Below, piece by piece: positions 12,278 to 24,496 of a stretch of 64,000 nt of DNA (positions are counted from its first letter, which is position 1; every line of letters begins with the position of its first letter). Source of the stretch: Armillaria gallica (Eukaryota; Basidiomycota; Agaricomycetes; Agaricales; Physalacriaceae). The translations under genes and the position numbers were made by a program. The DNA lies in assembly GCA_037576215.1 (NCBI GenBank), contig JBANDB010000010.1, positions 2,790,001 through 2,854,000 of the forward strand, given 5' to 3'. A model generated the notes under the pieces. That model was given only the letters and a program-made list of their open reading frames with translations. It did no database searches and was not told the DNA's origin.

Positions 12278-15200
12278 TTTAACTACCTATGGCTGCCAGC
12301 AATAGGCTATAGCCATCACAGATTCAATTTCCTGACTGTTTTGAGCACCAGGTCTGGATATCAGTCAATCAGAAAGACCATTCTCACTACCATAGGGCCT
12401 TGAATTTTTGAAATTGTATAGAAACTGGATAATAGGACTGATGAACACAATGAATTGCATTCAAAATGCTTTTGATAACAAAGTTGTAAAGATATGGAAT
12501 GTTGAGGATGGAAATCCAGGCTGAGACAAGGCTGAGAATAACCTAGACTCAAACTTACAGCTTTGTACATGGTTGATTGGCATTCACAAGGAGGGCTGAC
12601 CTGTTGAGGAGGAAGAGCAGAGATATCCCCAGTGCATGCACCATCTGATCCTGATCAAGACAGGTATGCTATGTCAGCCCAGGACAACATAGAGATGAGA
12701 TGATCCTGATCTGCAGTGTTATTCAACCTAGGCTAGGAAGAGCTGATTCATATCAAATGGTAAGCTCACATACTAAGCCTTATGTCATGCTACAGCCTGT
12801 TAAGTTGTTATCTATAACAAAAATGTGCACAGGTTGTACTGTTCATTGATGTCTACCAGCACATGGGAGATTTTTCAGTGCGAGTGAGAGCTATTGTCAT
12901 GACTTTCCATAGATCCAGAGAGAATTCATTGACAAAAATGCATTTAGAACATGTAAATAGGCATGGTAGAAAACAGAGTCGCAAAGTCAGCATGAGGTTG
13001 TTGAAGGAAGGAGTTTGGGCCAAAGAGTGACTGGTGTCTTATGTCATCATTGCTCTTTTCTTTCATCCAGTTTGCCATTTGCATTATTCATTAGGCCTCA
13101 CATTTCTGAAATCCAATGGCTTGTGAACAAGTGTCTATCTTGTTTTGTGTGCCACTGTGACTGCTTCTCCGACCACTGTACTCAGCAATGGTCATTGGTT
13201 CTCATGTCAGAGTCTGACTTCGGTCCTAACTGAGCCACAAATGAGGGAAGGGTGTGTTTGGATGATCTAGAGACTCTTTATTTGTCGAATTCCTACACTG
13301 AATATACTAATATATTACTTGCAGTGCCCTGCTGATTATTTGCTAGAGGAACTTCAAGTTTATAACAGCTAACCTAGTGCTTGCTACAACCAGTGCAGTG
13401 GCCAATTATTGGACAACCACCATAAAACACTCTTACATGCTGCAAATCACTCTCGGCATGACTACTGAATCTGTTCATGGGCGACAATCATGGAATTGTT
13501 AGGGAGCATTGAGGGAGGGTACATTCATTTTTATCTGTCTGCCAGGATATGTGTGCCTGACAAACTCTTATAGACCAAGCATTCTACTGGGAGATGGTGT
13601 TTCAACTCTACTGAACTTCAAACACAAGCAATCGATAGGGATCCTTATGCCTGTCATTCTTCTAGGGCCATCATTTGGGGTCCTTGGTTAGCTTTGAGCA
13701 TTTCTCCAATGGCATCTGCAACAGTCACTGGTGCCATTGAGAATTAGCCTCAGAGAACTATATGGTTGGACTGGTCGATAGGACAAGGTCACCATTCTGA
13801 TGTGATTCATTTTCCTTGGATGGCCAATGAATGTGTTTCTGATAAATAGACAATGCAAGCTAAAATCTCGTTGAGGTATTGAACATCCATTGTCAACAGA
13901 AGAAAAAAGCACTATTTAAATGTCCATATTCCATCTCTCTTATTCCCTCACTCTCATCAAGTTCTGTTAGTGTTCAAAATTTTCTTTATGTCAAACCATG
14001 GCATCCTCAAAACTGCAGGCCTCATTACTATTGCAAATCTCACCACCATTGCAGTTACAGCCTCCTACCTTGCCACTCTTGTGCTCACACCAGGAACACA
14101 TCACCTACAATCTTGATGGAATTAACTGTGGCGAAGTACCAACAATCGGTGCAATGACAGCCAGATACACCTTCCATGTCATGAACCCTGCTACTGTCAG
14201 ATATCTACAAATTATTCTGCACACTGAACATCTCGCTACTGCTATGGTATGTGATAACCCATCCTTGATGGGAAACTATCCTTATACAGTCGCTGAATAC
14301 TAGACATTTGAAAGTCATCAGAACTTCCACCACTCCGCTCTGTCATATGTTTGTTCTACTACTTGCTCTCAAGGATTGGCAGGGAGCTGTGGATGCTTGT
14401 CATGCCCAGTTTGATCAAAGTGGTCATCAAGTGGAGAAGCATAAAAGGTTGGAAAAGAGGAGAGAAGAAAAACAATGTAGGGCAATGAGCAGATTCCTTC
14501 AATTGGAAAGATAGATTGGGTCATTGACATAGGCTTGTCATTTCTAAAGAGGTTTCTGAACAAGTGGTTACTCCTATATATATGTGGGTCCACCTTATCA
14601 CTTGAGAAATAGAATAACCTATATGACTGCAGGGCTGTTATTCACAGTACCAGTGAAATCACATACACCATCAGATCTCTCTGGTAGGGTCTCTTAGGCC
14701 ATCATAGTGTGAAGGCCATTATCCATCACAGCTGTGATTTATACTTCTATGAGGGATAACTCCAGTATCCATGCACTATCATCTTCACAAGTGGGTCGTG
14801 GAGAGGTATAGACTCTTTTGCTCAACTTGACCCTCATTCTCTGTCAATAGCAACTAGAAATCAGGGTGCTAAGGATTAATAGGGCCATTTCTGAGACTTC
14901 TCAGATGCTGCAAAAGTCACCATGAACCATCTATGGCACTGATAGAAGCACTATTAACAGACAAGCGAGGGGGAACAGCTTTGCAACATTGGAACATATT
15001 GCTATGTTAGGTAGAGAGAATGCCAGATATATTGATGGTTGCAGTCTAAGGTGAAGAACAAAGGAACTGTATGCCATGCTAATAGATGATGTGATGTTCA
15101 CAACAACATAAGTATAGAAAAAATCATACCACATTTCCCTTGAAGATGAATTATTTGCTAGGCATCATGTCATGTTGATGCAAACCTGCATATATAGTGT

Positions 15201-16152
15201 GCTATCATTTCTTGGGATAGTTACTAGGTGCCTTGCATGTGCGAAGATCATATATTTCTGACATGTATCATATCAGTTACTCTGAACACATATGAAGAAG
15301 AAAAATCAGTCACGGTGATATAGAACTATTGGAACAACTGTCAGCATTAAATGTTAAACTGTCATACAGGTTAGGCACCTGAAAATTGTTGTGAACAATA
15401 ATATAAAAGTACATCGTAAAGCTAGACATATCTATTGATCTGCATGTGAATACATAGTGGTGAGAACAAAACATTTGCAAGTACAATTCCCTGAGGAGAA
15501 AACCATTGCGCTTGCCAAACATGGCTCTGAAGGCCTTCCATCTCAGACTGAGCTTGCTCGACCATGTTCAAGAGCAATAGGAGTAATGTTCTTCAACGAG
15601 ACATGTACTGGAGCACCAGCCCATGGGGACAATACCCCACCACCTATGCAGACTAAGAACAGTAAGTGCAGAGCAAGCCATCATATATGTTAGAGCAGGG
15701 TGACTGTTGAAGGAAGGTCATAACTCATTTGATGGCCAAGAGCAAGAACCAGAGGTTTGGATATGTGCATTTTAAACTATGGTGTGAGATATAGTCCTAT
15801 GGTGATGGAACCCAAACATTTATGAACATATCTCTTGGATAAAGCGGAGGACATTGCAGTACATTGTTTGTGAGAAAAAAGTCTGGGCCATGATGATATC
15901 ATCATTATCAGAACTTGATGCCGAAATGTGCCGAAGTTCAAAACTGGCTTCATCACTAGTCTAGGATTTGATCGAGGGACAGAGAGGGGGGGATGTGTGG
16001 AACTTAAAAATAGTGATGGCTGGAATCCGGCACCATGGGTGCATGTGTCAAAACTTGGAATTCACTCTCACCACGATGTCACATCGTCCCTCCATTACTC
16101 TACATGCTCGCACTGCTCCCCAAGACATAACTTTATGACCTAGGTCCATATT
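12278..16152. other. Long stretch without a recognisable gene
   Basis: 3.9 kb of AT-rich sequence. Open frames are short and unrecognised: plus 13988-14116 encodes a hydrophobic stretch (ITIANLTTIAVTASYLATLV) that runs out at a stop, plus 13998-14303 and 15457-15693 have no domain I know, and minus 13688-13912 likewise. None has supporting neighbours or repeat ends. The last few hundred bases should hold the promoter of the gene starting at 16153, but I see no clear TATA box. Confidence 0.4.
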
Positions 16153-16191
16153 ATGGACTCTCAAACTGTAGATGACATGTTCATACATAGA
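16153..16191 (+). pseudogene. DUF6589-type gene, 5' end (piece 1 of 3)
   Basis: An ATG at 16153 opens 13 codons (MDSQTVDDMFIHR) that are cut at an A|T dinucleotide by the Helitron pair 16192-23378. The frame resumes without shift at 23379. The start is inferred: this is the first ATG in the frame that continues into piece 2, and no in-frame coding is evident upstream. Confidence 0.45.
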
Positions 16192-16202
16192 CAAGCCTAT
16201 GC

Positions 16203-16269
16203 CCCATGTCTTTATCATGATTGCCAGACCCTCGTACCTCAGGTCTTGGCAACCTGACTACAACACAGG
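16203..16269 (-). other. 3'-terminal hairpin of H_B (degraded)
   Basis: The counterpart of the strong hairpins of H1-H3. The outer stem has lost pairs (CCCATGTC against AACACAGG), while the inner AGACCC-type stem persists. Confidence 0.6.
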
Positions 16270-16955
16270 ACTTCAGCTTGTTGGGGCCTGCCCCAAACCC
16301 GGCTTATTACTATCATATGTTGTTGAATATCTGTTATTTGTTTGGAGCCATTGCAACAGAGCAAAATGATTTTTATGAGTGCTATAAAGCTTTGTTCTGT
16401 TACTTCTGTAAGCCATGTAATGAATGGGTGGGGATTCCCATGATTTGCATGATCATTGTTAATAGTTGTCATTGCTGGCAGGAGAGAGGGAGAGAGATAT
16501 ATTCTGGTTCTTATGTCCCTGACTCAGATATCTGACATGGTGGGCAGCTATGATTGTCATTTGAACTCTGGTAATTTCTATAAGACTTATGTTCATTGAT
16601 ATTCAATGCTCAATCATTGCTCATTGCATGATACTGACATTGTTGCTATAGCATGTATAAATAGTCTCAGTTGAAGCTCAGTTAGGAGCCCATCACACCA
16701 ATGATGTGCTGTGGGGAGAGTAGAGGCTTAGTAGAGGTAGCAAATTGAAACTTACCTGGCCTGCACTGTGGTATGGCAATGGCTGTTTTTGACATGGTAA
16801 CTGGATAAGCATGTCATAGCTGAATTGTTAAAGTCAAAGCCCTCTGGAGCACCTCACATGCTGTCATCCCATCTTCTTGCTTGTCATTTCAATGATTCCC
16901 TTCTTGGATATTATAACTATTAGTTTATTTCCATGCTTTAGTTATTACTTATGTT

Positions 16956-17289
16956 TAAGGATGTGCATCATACCATTACAAATATGACTGTAAACTGTAT
17001 AAGAATTATTGGCCATGGTATGGTATGGTTGATGTCATATCCATACCATGTCCATACCATTTTCTGTATATAGATATCTGGTGCCAAAGAGTGAGTATTA
17101 TGCACTTCTTTTAGGTTATAGGTACTAACCTTTATGACATAATATAGTCTTCTGTCCCTCCCTCAACGACCATATTCAAACCATATAAATACCACCATAT
17201 TTTAGGTCATTGAAGTTGGCCATAGTACAGACCCATATGTGTATACACTATACATAACTACCATACTACAGATATGGTACACATCCCTA
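16956..17289 (-). mobile_element. hAT-type MITE inside H_B
   Basis: 334 bp with inverted ends TAGGGATGTG on the minus strand (17289) and TAAGGATGTG on the plus strand (16956). It is flanked by perfect 8-bp duplications CTTATGTT (16948-16955 and 17290-17297). Non-coding, rich in CCATACCAT motifs. The same family sits in H3 at 56869-57212. Confidence 0.85.
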
Positions 17290-17997
17290 CTTATGTTCCC
17301 TTGCTTCCTCAGACTTTAAAGTAGTATGTATACATTGTATTTTGTACTCATCACCTCAGCTTGTTGCTTTACATGAACAGAAAAAGGCTGAGTTGAGCTG
17401 TTCTGTATTTCTTGTATTTATGCCTTACTTATATCTCATAGCATAGTATAGCACATATTCTTACAGGTAATATCATCAACTTATTGTTCTATATGGACAG
17501 AGAAGGCTGAGCATAGCACATATTCTTGCATAATTAGTCTCCTTACCATTTCTAACTGCTGTGGAAAGGCTTGAGCCTTGTCAAAGCCTCATAATAAGCA
17601 AATTATAGCATAGTCAGTACATGTATATGTATTACCTGTCCTTGGATGGTCTCCTGGCTTCTATTCCTACCTGCTAATTTGTCATTTAATGTTTGATGTT
17701 GCACAATGCTTGTTGAACTTGCTCAATACTCACTTTGTAGCCAATAGCATGTGTAGTTGGTGAACAGTCTATGTTCAGTGAGTACTGGGTGCTAGCCATG
17801 CCAATTATGTATCATGGGAGGATTGCAGAGGCAGTAGCACAGTGAAATTGAAGCTCATCGCTGTAGAGAGGCAGCAATGATGGCAGTGCAACGGAATTGA
17901 AACTCAGCCAGAATTGGCTGGGGTATGGCAATGGCTGGAAAATTCAAAGTCAGCTTATTATATCAGCTACCTGTCTTAATATATAGACAAGCCTATG

Positions 17998-18058
17998 CCC
18001 TGTGTCTTCATCACGATTGCCAGACCTCGGGTCCTGGCAACCTGACTATGACACGAGA
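17998..18058 (-). other. 3'-terminal hairpin of H_A
   Basis: The stem-loop pairs CCTGTGTC with GACACGAG with a few mismatches. It lies just before the CTTG end, the position where Helitrons carry their termination hairpin. Confidence 0.7.
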
Positions 18059-18136
18059 CTTCGGCTTGTTGGGGCCCACCCCAAACCCGGCTTATTACTT
18101 GGGAGTGTCAGTTGTTAGTTCAGAAACAAATATGTA

Positions 18137-21100
18137 TTATAAATGTAATAGAGCCTCAGGGTATACAATATTCAAAGTATTTGTACCTTTTTCTGTATCT
18201 GGAAAGAGAACTCGAATCTGTTGTCCAGAAGTGCAATGGCTAAGTGCTACATACAGTTGTCCATGAGAAAAAACAGGAGTACGTAAATCTAATCCAACAT
18301 AAGTAACTGACTGTCCTTGTTGATTGTCATTGCAAAAGCCAACCTGACTGGAAATTAGTGACATGAAAATGCAATAGGAAGTTCAGCTGTATCTGCATTG
18401 ATTGTAATGTGTGGGATGAAAACAGCCTTGCCTGCATTGTTACCACTGAGAAGACGACATTCCAATACATGGAGATGGAAACATGTGAGAATAATCTGTG
18501 TCCCATTGCATAGGCCATTTGCTGGATCCAGATTGTGGAGAAGCATAAGAGGATATCCAACTTTGAGAGCCAGCTTTGCACATGGCAATCCAGAGGCATT
18601 GAAACTTTGCAGAAACTCCACTGGATAAAGAGTAGCAGTATCATTCAACTCTTCCTCTATTGTCTTGTCTGTACTCCAATAGACTGTCTCTTGTCCTGGA
18701 AACATATCCAGAACCTGTTGAATGATTTCATCAACATCATCATTGTGTCCAGAGAGAATTGTTCATTCTAAAAAAAAGAGGTCTTGGAAGTGGCCAGCTT
18801 GAATGTTTGGATAGATATATTGAATGAGTTCAGAGAGTGAATTGTTGGCCATCCACATAGAAGCAGAAAGAGTGATAGTACGATCATCAGTAAGTCCTTC
18901 ACCTGCACCAACAGTAAGCAGCCAATGGGCAAACTTTACATTTTCAGGAGTCTGATCCAGGTGCATGTTTTTCTTTAAATGAATAACTTCAATGTGAGGC
19001 CATAAAGGTGAATGGCAAAATGAAGCTGCAACAATCTGTTCCCGTGATCCTTGTGATACAACTGGCAATGTCTGACGAAAGTCTCCTAAAATAAATAATC
19101 AGAAATGACAATCTATAGTAACTCAGAATAAACACACATACCACCAAAAAGTACAGTTTTTCCACCAAAAGGAGCATCCTTATTGCAGATATCACGAAGA
19201 GTACGATCAACTGTCTCAATATCATGTCAGTTCTGCATAAGAACCTCATCCCAAATGATGAGAGAGGTTCGACAAAGAAGTTCAGCTAAGTGAATCCCTC
19301 TGTGAATGCTGCATGTTGGATCATCATGTGAGGGAATTGAAATTTTGAAGATGCTGTGGCTGGTACACCCTCCAACTAAGAGAATTGCTGATATACCAGA
19401 GGAGGCACAGGTCAATGCAATCTTTCCTTCAGCATGAACAGCAGCAGCAATAGTATTGCATACAAAAGTCTTTCCACCACCTCCAGCACTATGCAGAAAT
19501 ACCAATTTGCCTTGTTCATTCATAGTAGAGTCAAACACAGTATTATAGGCAGTCTTTTGCTCTTCATTGAATGTTTGAAGATTATTTGCAACTAATTGCT
19601 GCAGAGATGGGATATCATAGGCCAGCTGTGCAGCCAGAAGAGGGTTATCTTCATAAGCAGCCCAGTCTATGGTAGAGGCTGGCATCTGAGTCCACTCAGA
19701 GAGACAATGACCATGAGATTGAAGAAGCTTATTGATAAGATGGAGACCAAAATCATAGAGCTGAGCATCTGTTGGATTTGGAACATCATGTTGGCGAAGC
19801 TTATGTGCCAAATCATCACAAATGTTCTCCTTGAACTCCTCCCACAACTCATCTGGCTTTGCTGGCTGGCAGAAGAGAAGAAGGGTCACAAATAGTGATC
19901 GTAACTGTGCTCCTGACTGCATAATAGCTGCCTCCTGTAAGCATTGTCTCCATTCATTATCATTTTCCAGCAATCCCATAGCAATGCATGCCTCTTTAAA
20001 AGTAGCACACTCCACATTGTTGATAGTGCATAAGTGTTGGAAGGATTGAGCACCGGCAACAGCAGTCAAAAGAAGCCATAAATAGAACTGCTCGCCAGAT
20101 GAAGGGGCAGCCTGATACATCCGGCCAATGGTAACAACAATAGTTGTGTATCTTTGACATGGATTCCAGTGTTTCTTGCTCTTGTTCCAGGTATAGTGGA
20201 CAGGAATGTCTTGATACAGATACTGATGTGCACTGGGATCTCTTTTGTTGAGATCAAACCATTGTAACAGAGTAGTTGTCTTTGCCTCTGCAGCTGCTAA
20301 CACCTCTTCTGGACTGTCATTCTCATCATATGTAATAAGCTGTTCATCAGGGAGATGGACCTGAAGACAGACAACATTTGGCTCCTCCTGATGTAGCCAA
20401 AATGAAAAGATTCTCCAGCATGATTCAATAGCAGAGATGTAGCGTGCATCCAGAAACTCCTTAATCTCATCATGATCCTGAACCTCTAATGTAGTCCTGT
20501 CATGGCCCTTGTAAATGTATTTATAGATATATTTTATGGCCTTGACAGAAACACAAACCTCCACATTGATGTGACAGTTATATTTTGCACTGAGATAAGG
20601 ATTGTATGGGACAATATCATGGTTGGTATAGACAGTATGGGTTTGACCATGTATTTTAACATACTCACAACCATTGTTAGGACATGCCAAATTGGGATAT
20701 CCATCATTGGTGAATTCAGTATACTCATTGAATTCTTTTGGAAAGTTCTTTGTACAGCGACCATCAGGCCCCTTGCAGCAGTGATCACATGGACCATGGA
20801 CTATGCATCTGGTAACAATCTCATAAAGAACTGGCTGAGTAACAGGGTCAGGAATCTGGGCACATGAGACTGAATCAGCATCAGCAGGTGTGTGAATCTT
20901 GTCTTCAGGATCCAGAAAAATCAAAAGATGCATATGAGGGAGTCCACACTCTGAAATTCAATAGTATGCACCATAGCCCTGACTTTTCCAAATATTCCAC
21001 CCTTCTTGATTTCATCCAGTAAGGCCTTCTTCTTTAACTGGAAAACCTTGGCCACAATATCAGGTCAATCCTCCACCTTCTGATCTGGTCTATCTGTACG

Positions 21101-22969
21101 CTTCAGAGCCTCAACAATTTCTGGCCACTGTGTGTTTGCTGTCATTGTAAGAAAAATATCTGGTTTCTGCAAAGCTCTACAAATTGCCATAGAATTCTGA
21201 TACAGCTGATACATTACACGGGGACTGCCAGTGTGTGATGATGGTAGGACAATATGCTGGCCAGAGTCTTGCAATCCATCTGCATTAGTAACTGCATCCA
21301 CCACTTCCTTATACAGATCTGCATGGATAGTTTTCTGATTGTTCTGAACCCAGTTGAGATTACTTTGTTCAATTGAAGCCCATGCATCTACAATATACTG
21401 TTGGTAGAGTGGTCCTCCTCTATACAATGGTGCATTTGGTTCAATTCCTGGACAATCATAGAGGCAGTAAGCATAATACATATGCTGAGTAATCTTTTTC
21501 TGTTCTCTACATTCATTTGTTTCAGTCTCTTCCAGGAGCATATGTATATTCCAACCCAATTCTCCATGTGGAAAAAGAAGAACATAATGAAGAGATTGAT
21601 AACTTAGATGAAATTGGCTAATGTGCTTGAGAGAATGGTCATGCATATGTAAAACAATATCTCAATCATTTTGAACAGGCTCAGATCCATCTCCAGGAAT
21701 AATAGCAGCCAACTCATTTACTGTTGGAAGATTATACCATTGCCCATCAGTACCATCACCCACATGCAATCATACTTCAATATTTGGATACTCTTCATGG
21801 GGCTTGTTCTTTATAATGAGATATGCATGACGATACAAAGCCACATATGGATTCACATCCTGCAATAAATCTTGTAGTTGAGACATGATTTCAGGACTTA
21901 AGTTAGGATTGTGACGATTATGATACTCAAGGCCTCTGCTGGATCATGTATATACAGCTGTGCATAAGACAATTTCCCTTCTTCCTTAAGCAGCAGAGAT
22001 CCCATCAGATGATGAAGCTCGCCAGATACATGAAAGCAGTATGGTCCTGAAGAGTTGGTAATTGCCTCATCAACTTTTACAGCTACAGATGTAAATGCCA
22101 ATGCTGCAGTATACTGTCTAATATCTTGTAAGAAGGCTTTTGACAATGGATTGTTGCCACAAAGAAGATTTTGAAGAATGGCAGGAGCAGAAAGAAGAGG
22201 AGGTAATTTGACCTGCCCTTGTAGACAGCATATCCCAAATTGTGGTGTAACTCTTGACTTATGCTTAAGTCATTCATCATTCCAATGTAATGCTCCACAA
22301 TATTCACAAATGCAATTTCTACTTCCAATATCATACTGAGCATACACCTCAGCATATGGATGTCTTGCCAGAGGAAGTTGTACAGGAATAGCATGTGGTG
22401 GTTGATGCTGATGTGGTAGGGATAAAGGTGGCTGCAGAGGTGGTGACTCTCTTATAGGTGATGGTGTTTGCTGGTGATGCTCAGAAGAAGTTTCTTGGTC
22501 AATATTTTGTAGTGGCTCAGTGTGTGGAGGATGAATTTCAATAGCTCTTCCTCGCCCATGTCCTCGACCACCACCACGTCCACAGCCTTGTGGACCTGCA
22601 GGAAGCTGTGGAACAGAAGTACTATCAAATGCAGATGACTGCCCTTCAGGAGCTCCACTATGTAATTGTCTACAACGTCTACCTCTGGTGGGAAAAACAG
22701 GCAGAGATGGTACTACAGGCATAGGATGTTCATGTGGACAATCTAACTGAGATGAAATATGGGTCTCAGGTGGTATATTAAAACATGGAAGTTCAATATT
22801 AGGATCAGGACCTGGCTGTGGTGATTGATCACGACGGATAGAGGGGGAGGTCATCTGAAGGCACTGAAGACAATCCTGCTCCCATTCTGCATGATGATTC
22901 TGCTCTGGTGTAACTGGAGCTGGAAAATCAAAATGATCATTCTCTCTGGTAGGAGTAGATGGAGTCCTA
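18137..22969 (-). pseudogene. Helitron Rep-Pif1 helicase, decayed (H_A)
   Basis: Rolling-circle transposition protein: an HUH nuclease nicks and joins DNA, and a Pif1-like helicase unwinds it. Recognisable pieces on the minus strand are the Pro/Gly-rich N-terminus with a zinc-binding-like CEYCGALHW (22854-22270), the region before Rep (to 21898 and 21646-21065), Rep and helicase (20933-19227, with YIYKYIYKG, and Walker A SAGGGGKT near 19480), and the helicase C-terminus (19068-18763, 18705-18355, 18364-18137). At least two stops are CGA to TGA changes relative to H1 (21065-21067 and 19227-19229), and there are small frameshifts. The intron of H1 is present at the same place (about 19082-19140). 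Not functional. Confidence 0.9.
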
Positions 22970-23378
22970 TTAAAAGAAAGTCATGAGCACTGATCTTAGA
23001 AAATTAATAGTGGTACATATATCACAGATATATGGAGAGGTGGAAAATAGTAGCAATTTTGTGTGAGAAAGAGGCAAAGACACCTGCAGAGAAAATCAGA
23101 AACAAAAACTTCAATCAAAGATTGATAGACAGTACTGTGAGAGATCCCAAAAATCCTTATTATATGTAAAAGGACTGTAATGCTTGCCTGAGATGATACC
23201 TTGTGAGGGAGAGAGTGGAACAGAGCAGAGGGTAAGAAGGGAAGGGGACAGGCCTGAAGCCGCACCATAGCAGCATGGTGAAGTTCGAACTCAGCCAAAA
23301 TGGGCTGGGCCATGGCAATGGCCAGAAAATTGAAAGTCCACCTTATTATATCATCATCAACCTGTATTAATATATAGA

Positions 23379-23684
23379 TTATTGCCCATAGTTGACCATG
23401 AATGTGAGGAGTATCAAGACCCCCTTGGCAACACTGAAAGTCATCCAGATGTATCTCATGACAATATTCTGGTCACTCCTCATCAGAGACAGCCATATTC
23501 CTATGTTTGGCCCATATCTGGAGATTGATCTCAGCCCAGTTACTTGTTATATAGTAAGTCCTTGCTGAGATTGATCAAAGTACTCTCCTCAATGACTGTA
23601 CAGAGTATGATGGCATCTCCTCCTCAAATGGCCATCCTGGGATGCCCAATCAACCCATTTTCTACTCATCCACTCCCTTGACAC
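23379..23684 (+). pseudogene. DUF6589-type gene, piece 2 of 3
   Basis: Continues the frame of 16153-16191 directly (LLPIVDHECEEYQDPLGN). It carries a TGA near 23548 that may mark an intron or decay, and a Pro/Ser-rich stretch (PINPFSTHPL) up to 23684. At its end the 5-bp target GACAC (23680-23684) meets the 5' LTR of Gypsy-1. The gene resumes in frame on the minus strand at 45845 in the inverted block. No named domain lies in this piece; the assignment rests on continuity with piece 3. Confidence 0.5.
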
Positions 23685-24075
23685 TGTTACAATTTATTCA
23701 CTTTTTTTCTTCATCTTATCTTATCTTTTACACTGAACCAACTGGGCCATTGACCATAGGGGCAACCGAGTAACCATTCAACACTCCCATGTTATCTCTT
23801 TGATATTGTGCATTCTCGCATCAATATTACGTCCTCTAGTTCCTACCTCTCACAGACGACTTATGTATAGACCCTCACTTCAAGTATTTAAGTAGTAGCT
23901 CTTGCTGTACATACCCCAGCTTCAAGCTAATGTTTAATCTATACCGAAACTTTGCACAATTCATCGCTAAGAACTAAAGACTTAGCCTTATCTCCTATCA
24001 TTTAAGGAACTCAATGGTGACTGCCCGAATGTGAGACAGCTGTTGTTTATCCTTGATTGGAGTTCAGGTCTAACA
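23685..24075 (+). repeat. 5' LTR of Gypsy-1
   Basis: 391 bp, TGTTACAATTTATTC to GGTCTAACA. Its mate, also 391 bp, is the inverted 3' LTR at 45846-46236. TATTTAA at 23885-23891 is a likely TATA box. The predicted transcript start, about 28 bp downstream, falls just before the self-priming sequence at 23918. Confidence 0.92.
23918..23931 (+). promoter_or_regulatory. Predicted self-primer at the 5' end of the Gypsy-1 transcript
   Basis: AGCTTCAAGCTAAT is complementary to the PBS at 24076-24089 with one mismatch (13 of 14). It lies about 30 nt downstream of the TATA box, at or near the transcript 5' end, as in Tf1/sushi-type self-primed elements. Confidence 0.65.
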
Positions 24076-24089
24076 ATTAGCTCGAAGCT
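24076..24089 (+). promoter_or_regulatory. Primer-binding site of Gypsy-1
   Basis: ATTAGCTCGAAGCT begins at the base after the 5' LTR. I do not recognise a tRNA 3' end match, but it pairs with the LTR's own transcript start (23918-23931). Confidence 0.65.
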
Positions 24090-24116
24090 TTCCCCTGCTC
24101 CCTAACTGGAGCCTTC

Positions 24117-24496
24117 ATGTTGACAGCACTTGAAACAGTCTTACTCACCATCTTCTTTGGAGTTGGCACAGCACTCTTTGCAGCCACCCTTGTAATAGCA
24201 ATCTTACACCACTACAGAATAACCCCTCATGTCCATGTTGATCAAAATGACAATCATCCTATTATAAACAATGTCTTCCCACAGCACCCACCACCGGTCC
24301 ACCTCCACACACCCCTATCGCACCGAGCATCAATGCTTGACGAGTACTCTTGCTTCATCCATAGGAGAGATGAAGAAGTCATTCCTGGGCAGATGGAGGT
24401 CAGTGTTCAGGAAGGAAGCAATGGAAGTTTTACTGGAGCAAGGCTCCCCTTTATCCAGCTTTCTCCAGATGGTTCCTCCCATCACGAGTCCACCAG
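24117..24496 (+). pseudogene. Gypsy-1 Gag, N-terminal piece
   Basis: An open frame from ATG 24117. Residues about 7-30 are strongly hydrophobic (TVLLTIFFGVGTALFAATLV), a predicted membrane segment, followed by His/Pro-rich sequence. The original frame is cut at 24497 by T1; the reading frame seen beyond belongs to the repeat. Gypsy-2 Gag has a similar hydrophobic start. Confidence 0.65.

Larger units (their letters stand above)
16192..17987 (-). mobile_element. Helitron H_B, non-autonomous, tandem partner of H_A
   Basis: On the minus strand it starts TCTATATATTAAGAC at 17987 and ends ATAGGCTTG at 16192, with a degraded 3' hairpin at 16203-16269. It abuts the 3' end of H_A with no base between. 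It lacks any Rep or helicase sequence. Internal sequence matches H2 and H3 (for example GAGCTTCAATTTCACTG near the 5' end). It carries a nested hAT-type MITE at 16956-17289. Confidence 0.85.
17988..23378 (-). mobile_element. Helitron H_A, formerly autonomous
   Basis: 5391 bp. On the minus strand the 5' end is TCTATATATTAATACAGG at 23378, preceded by an A. The 3' end is ATAGGCTTG at 17988, 7 nt after a hairpin. It contains a decayed Rep-helicase gene. The closest relative here is H1 (5414 bp). The A|T target flanks of the H_A-H_B array are A at 16191 and T at 23379. Confidence 0.92.

Noticed and set aside
20534..20797. Frames at 20534-20797 and 51003-51398 as separate genes
   Set aside because: They are out-of-frame shadows of the Helitron Rep region; the same shadow appears in both copies.
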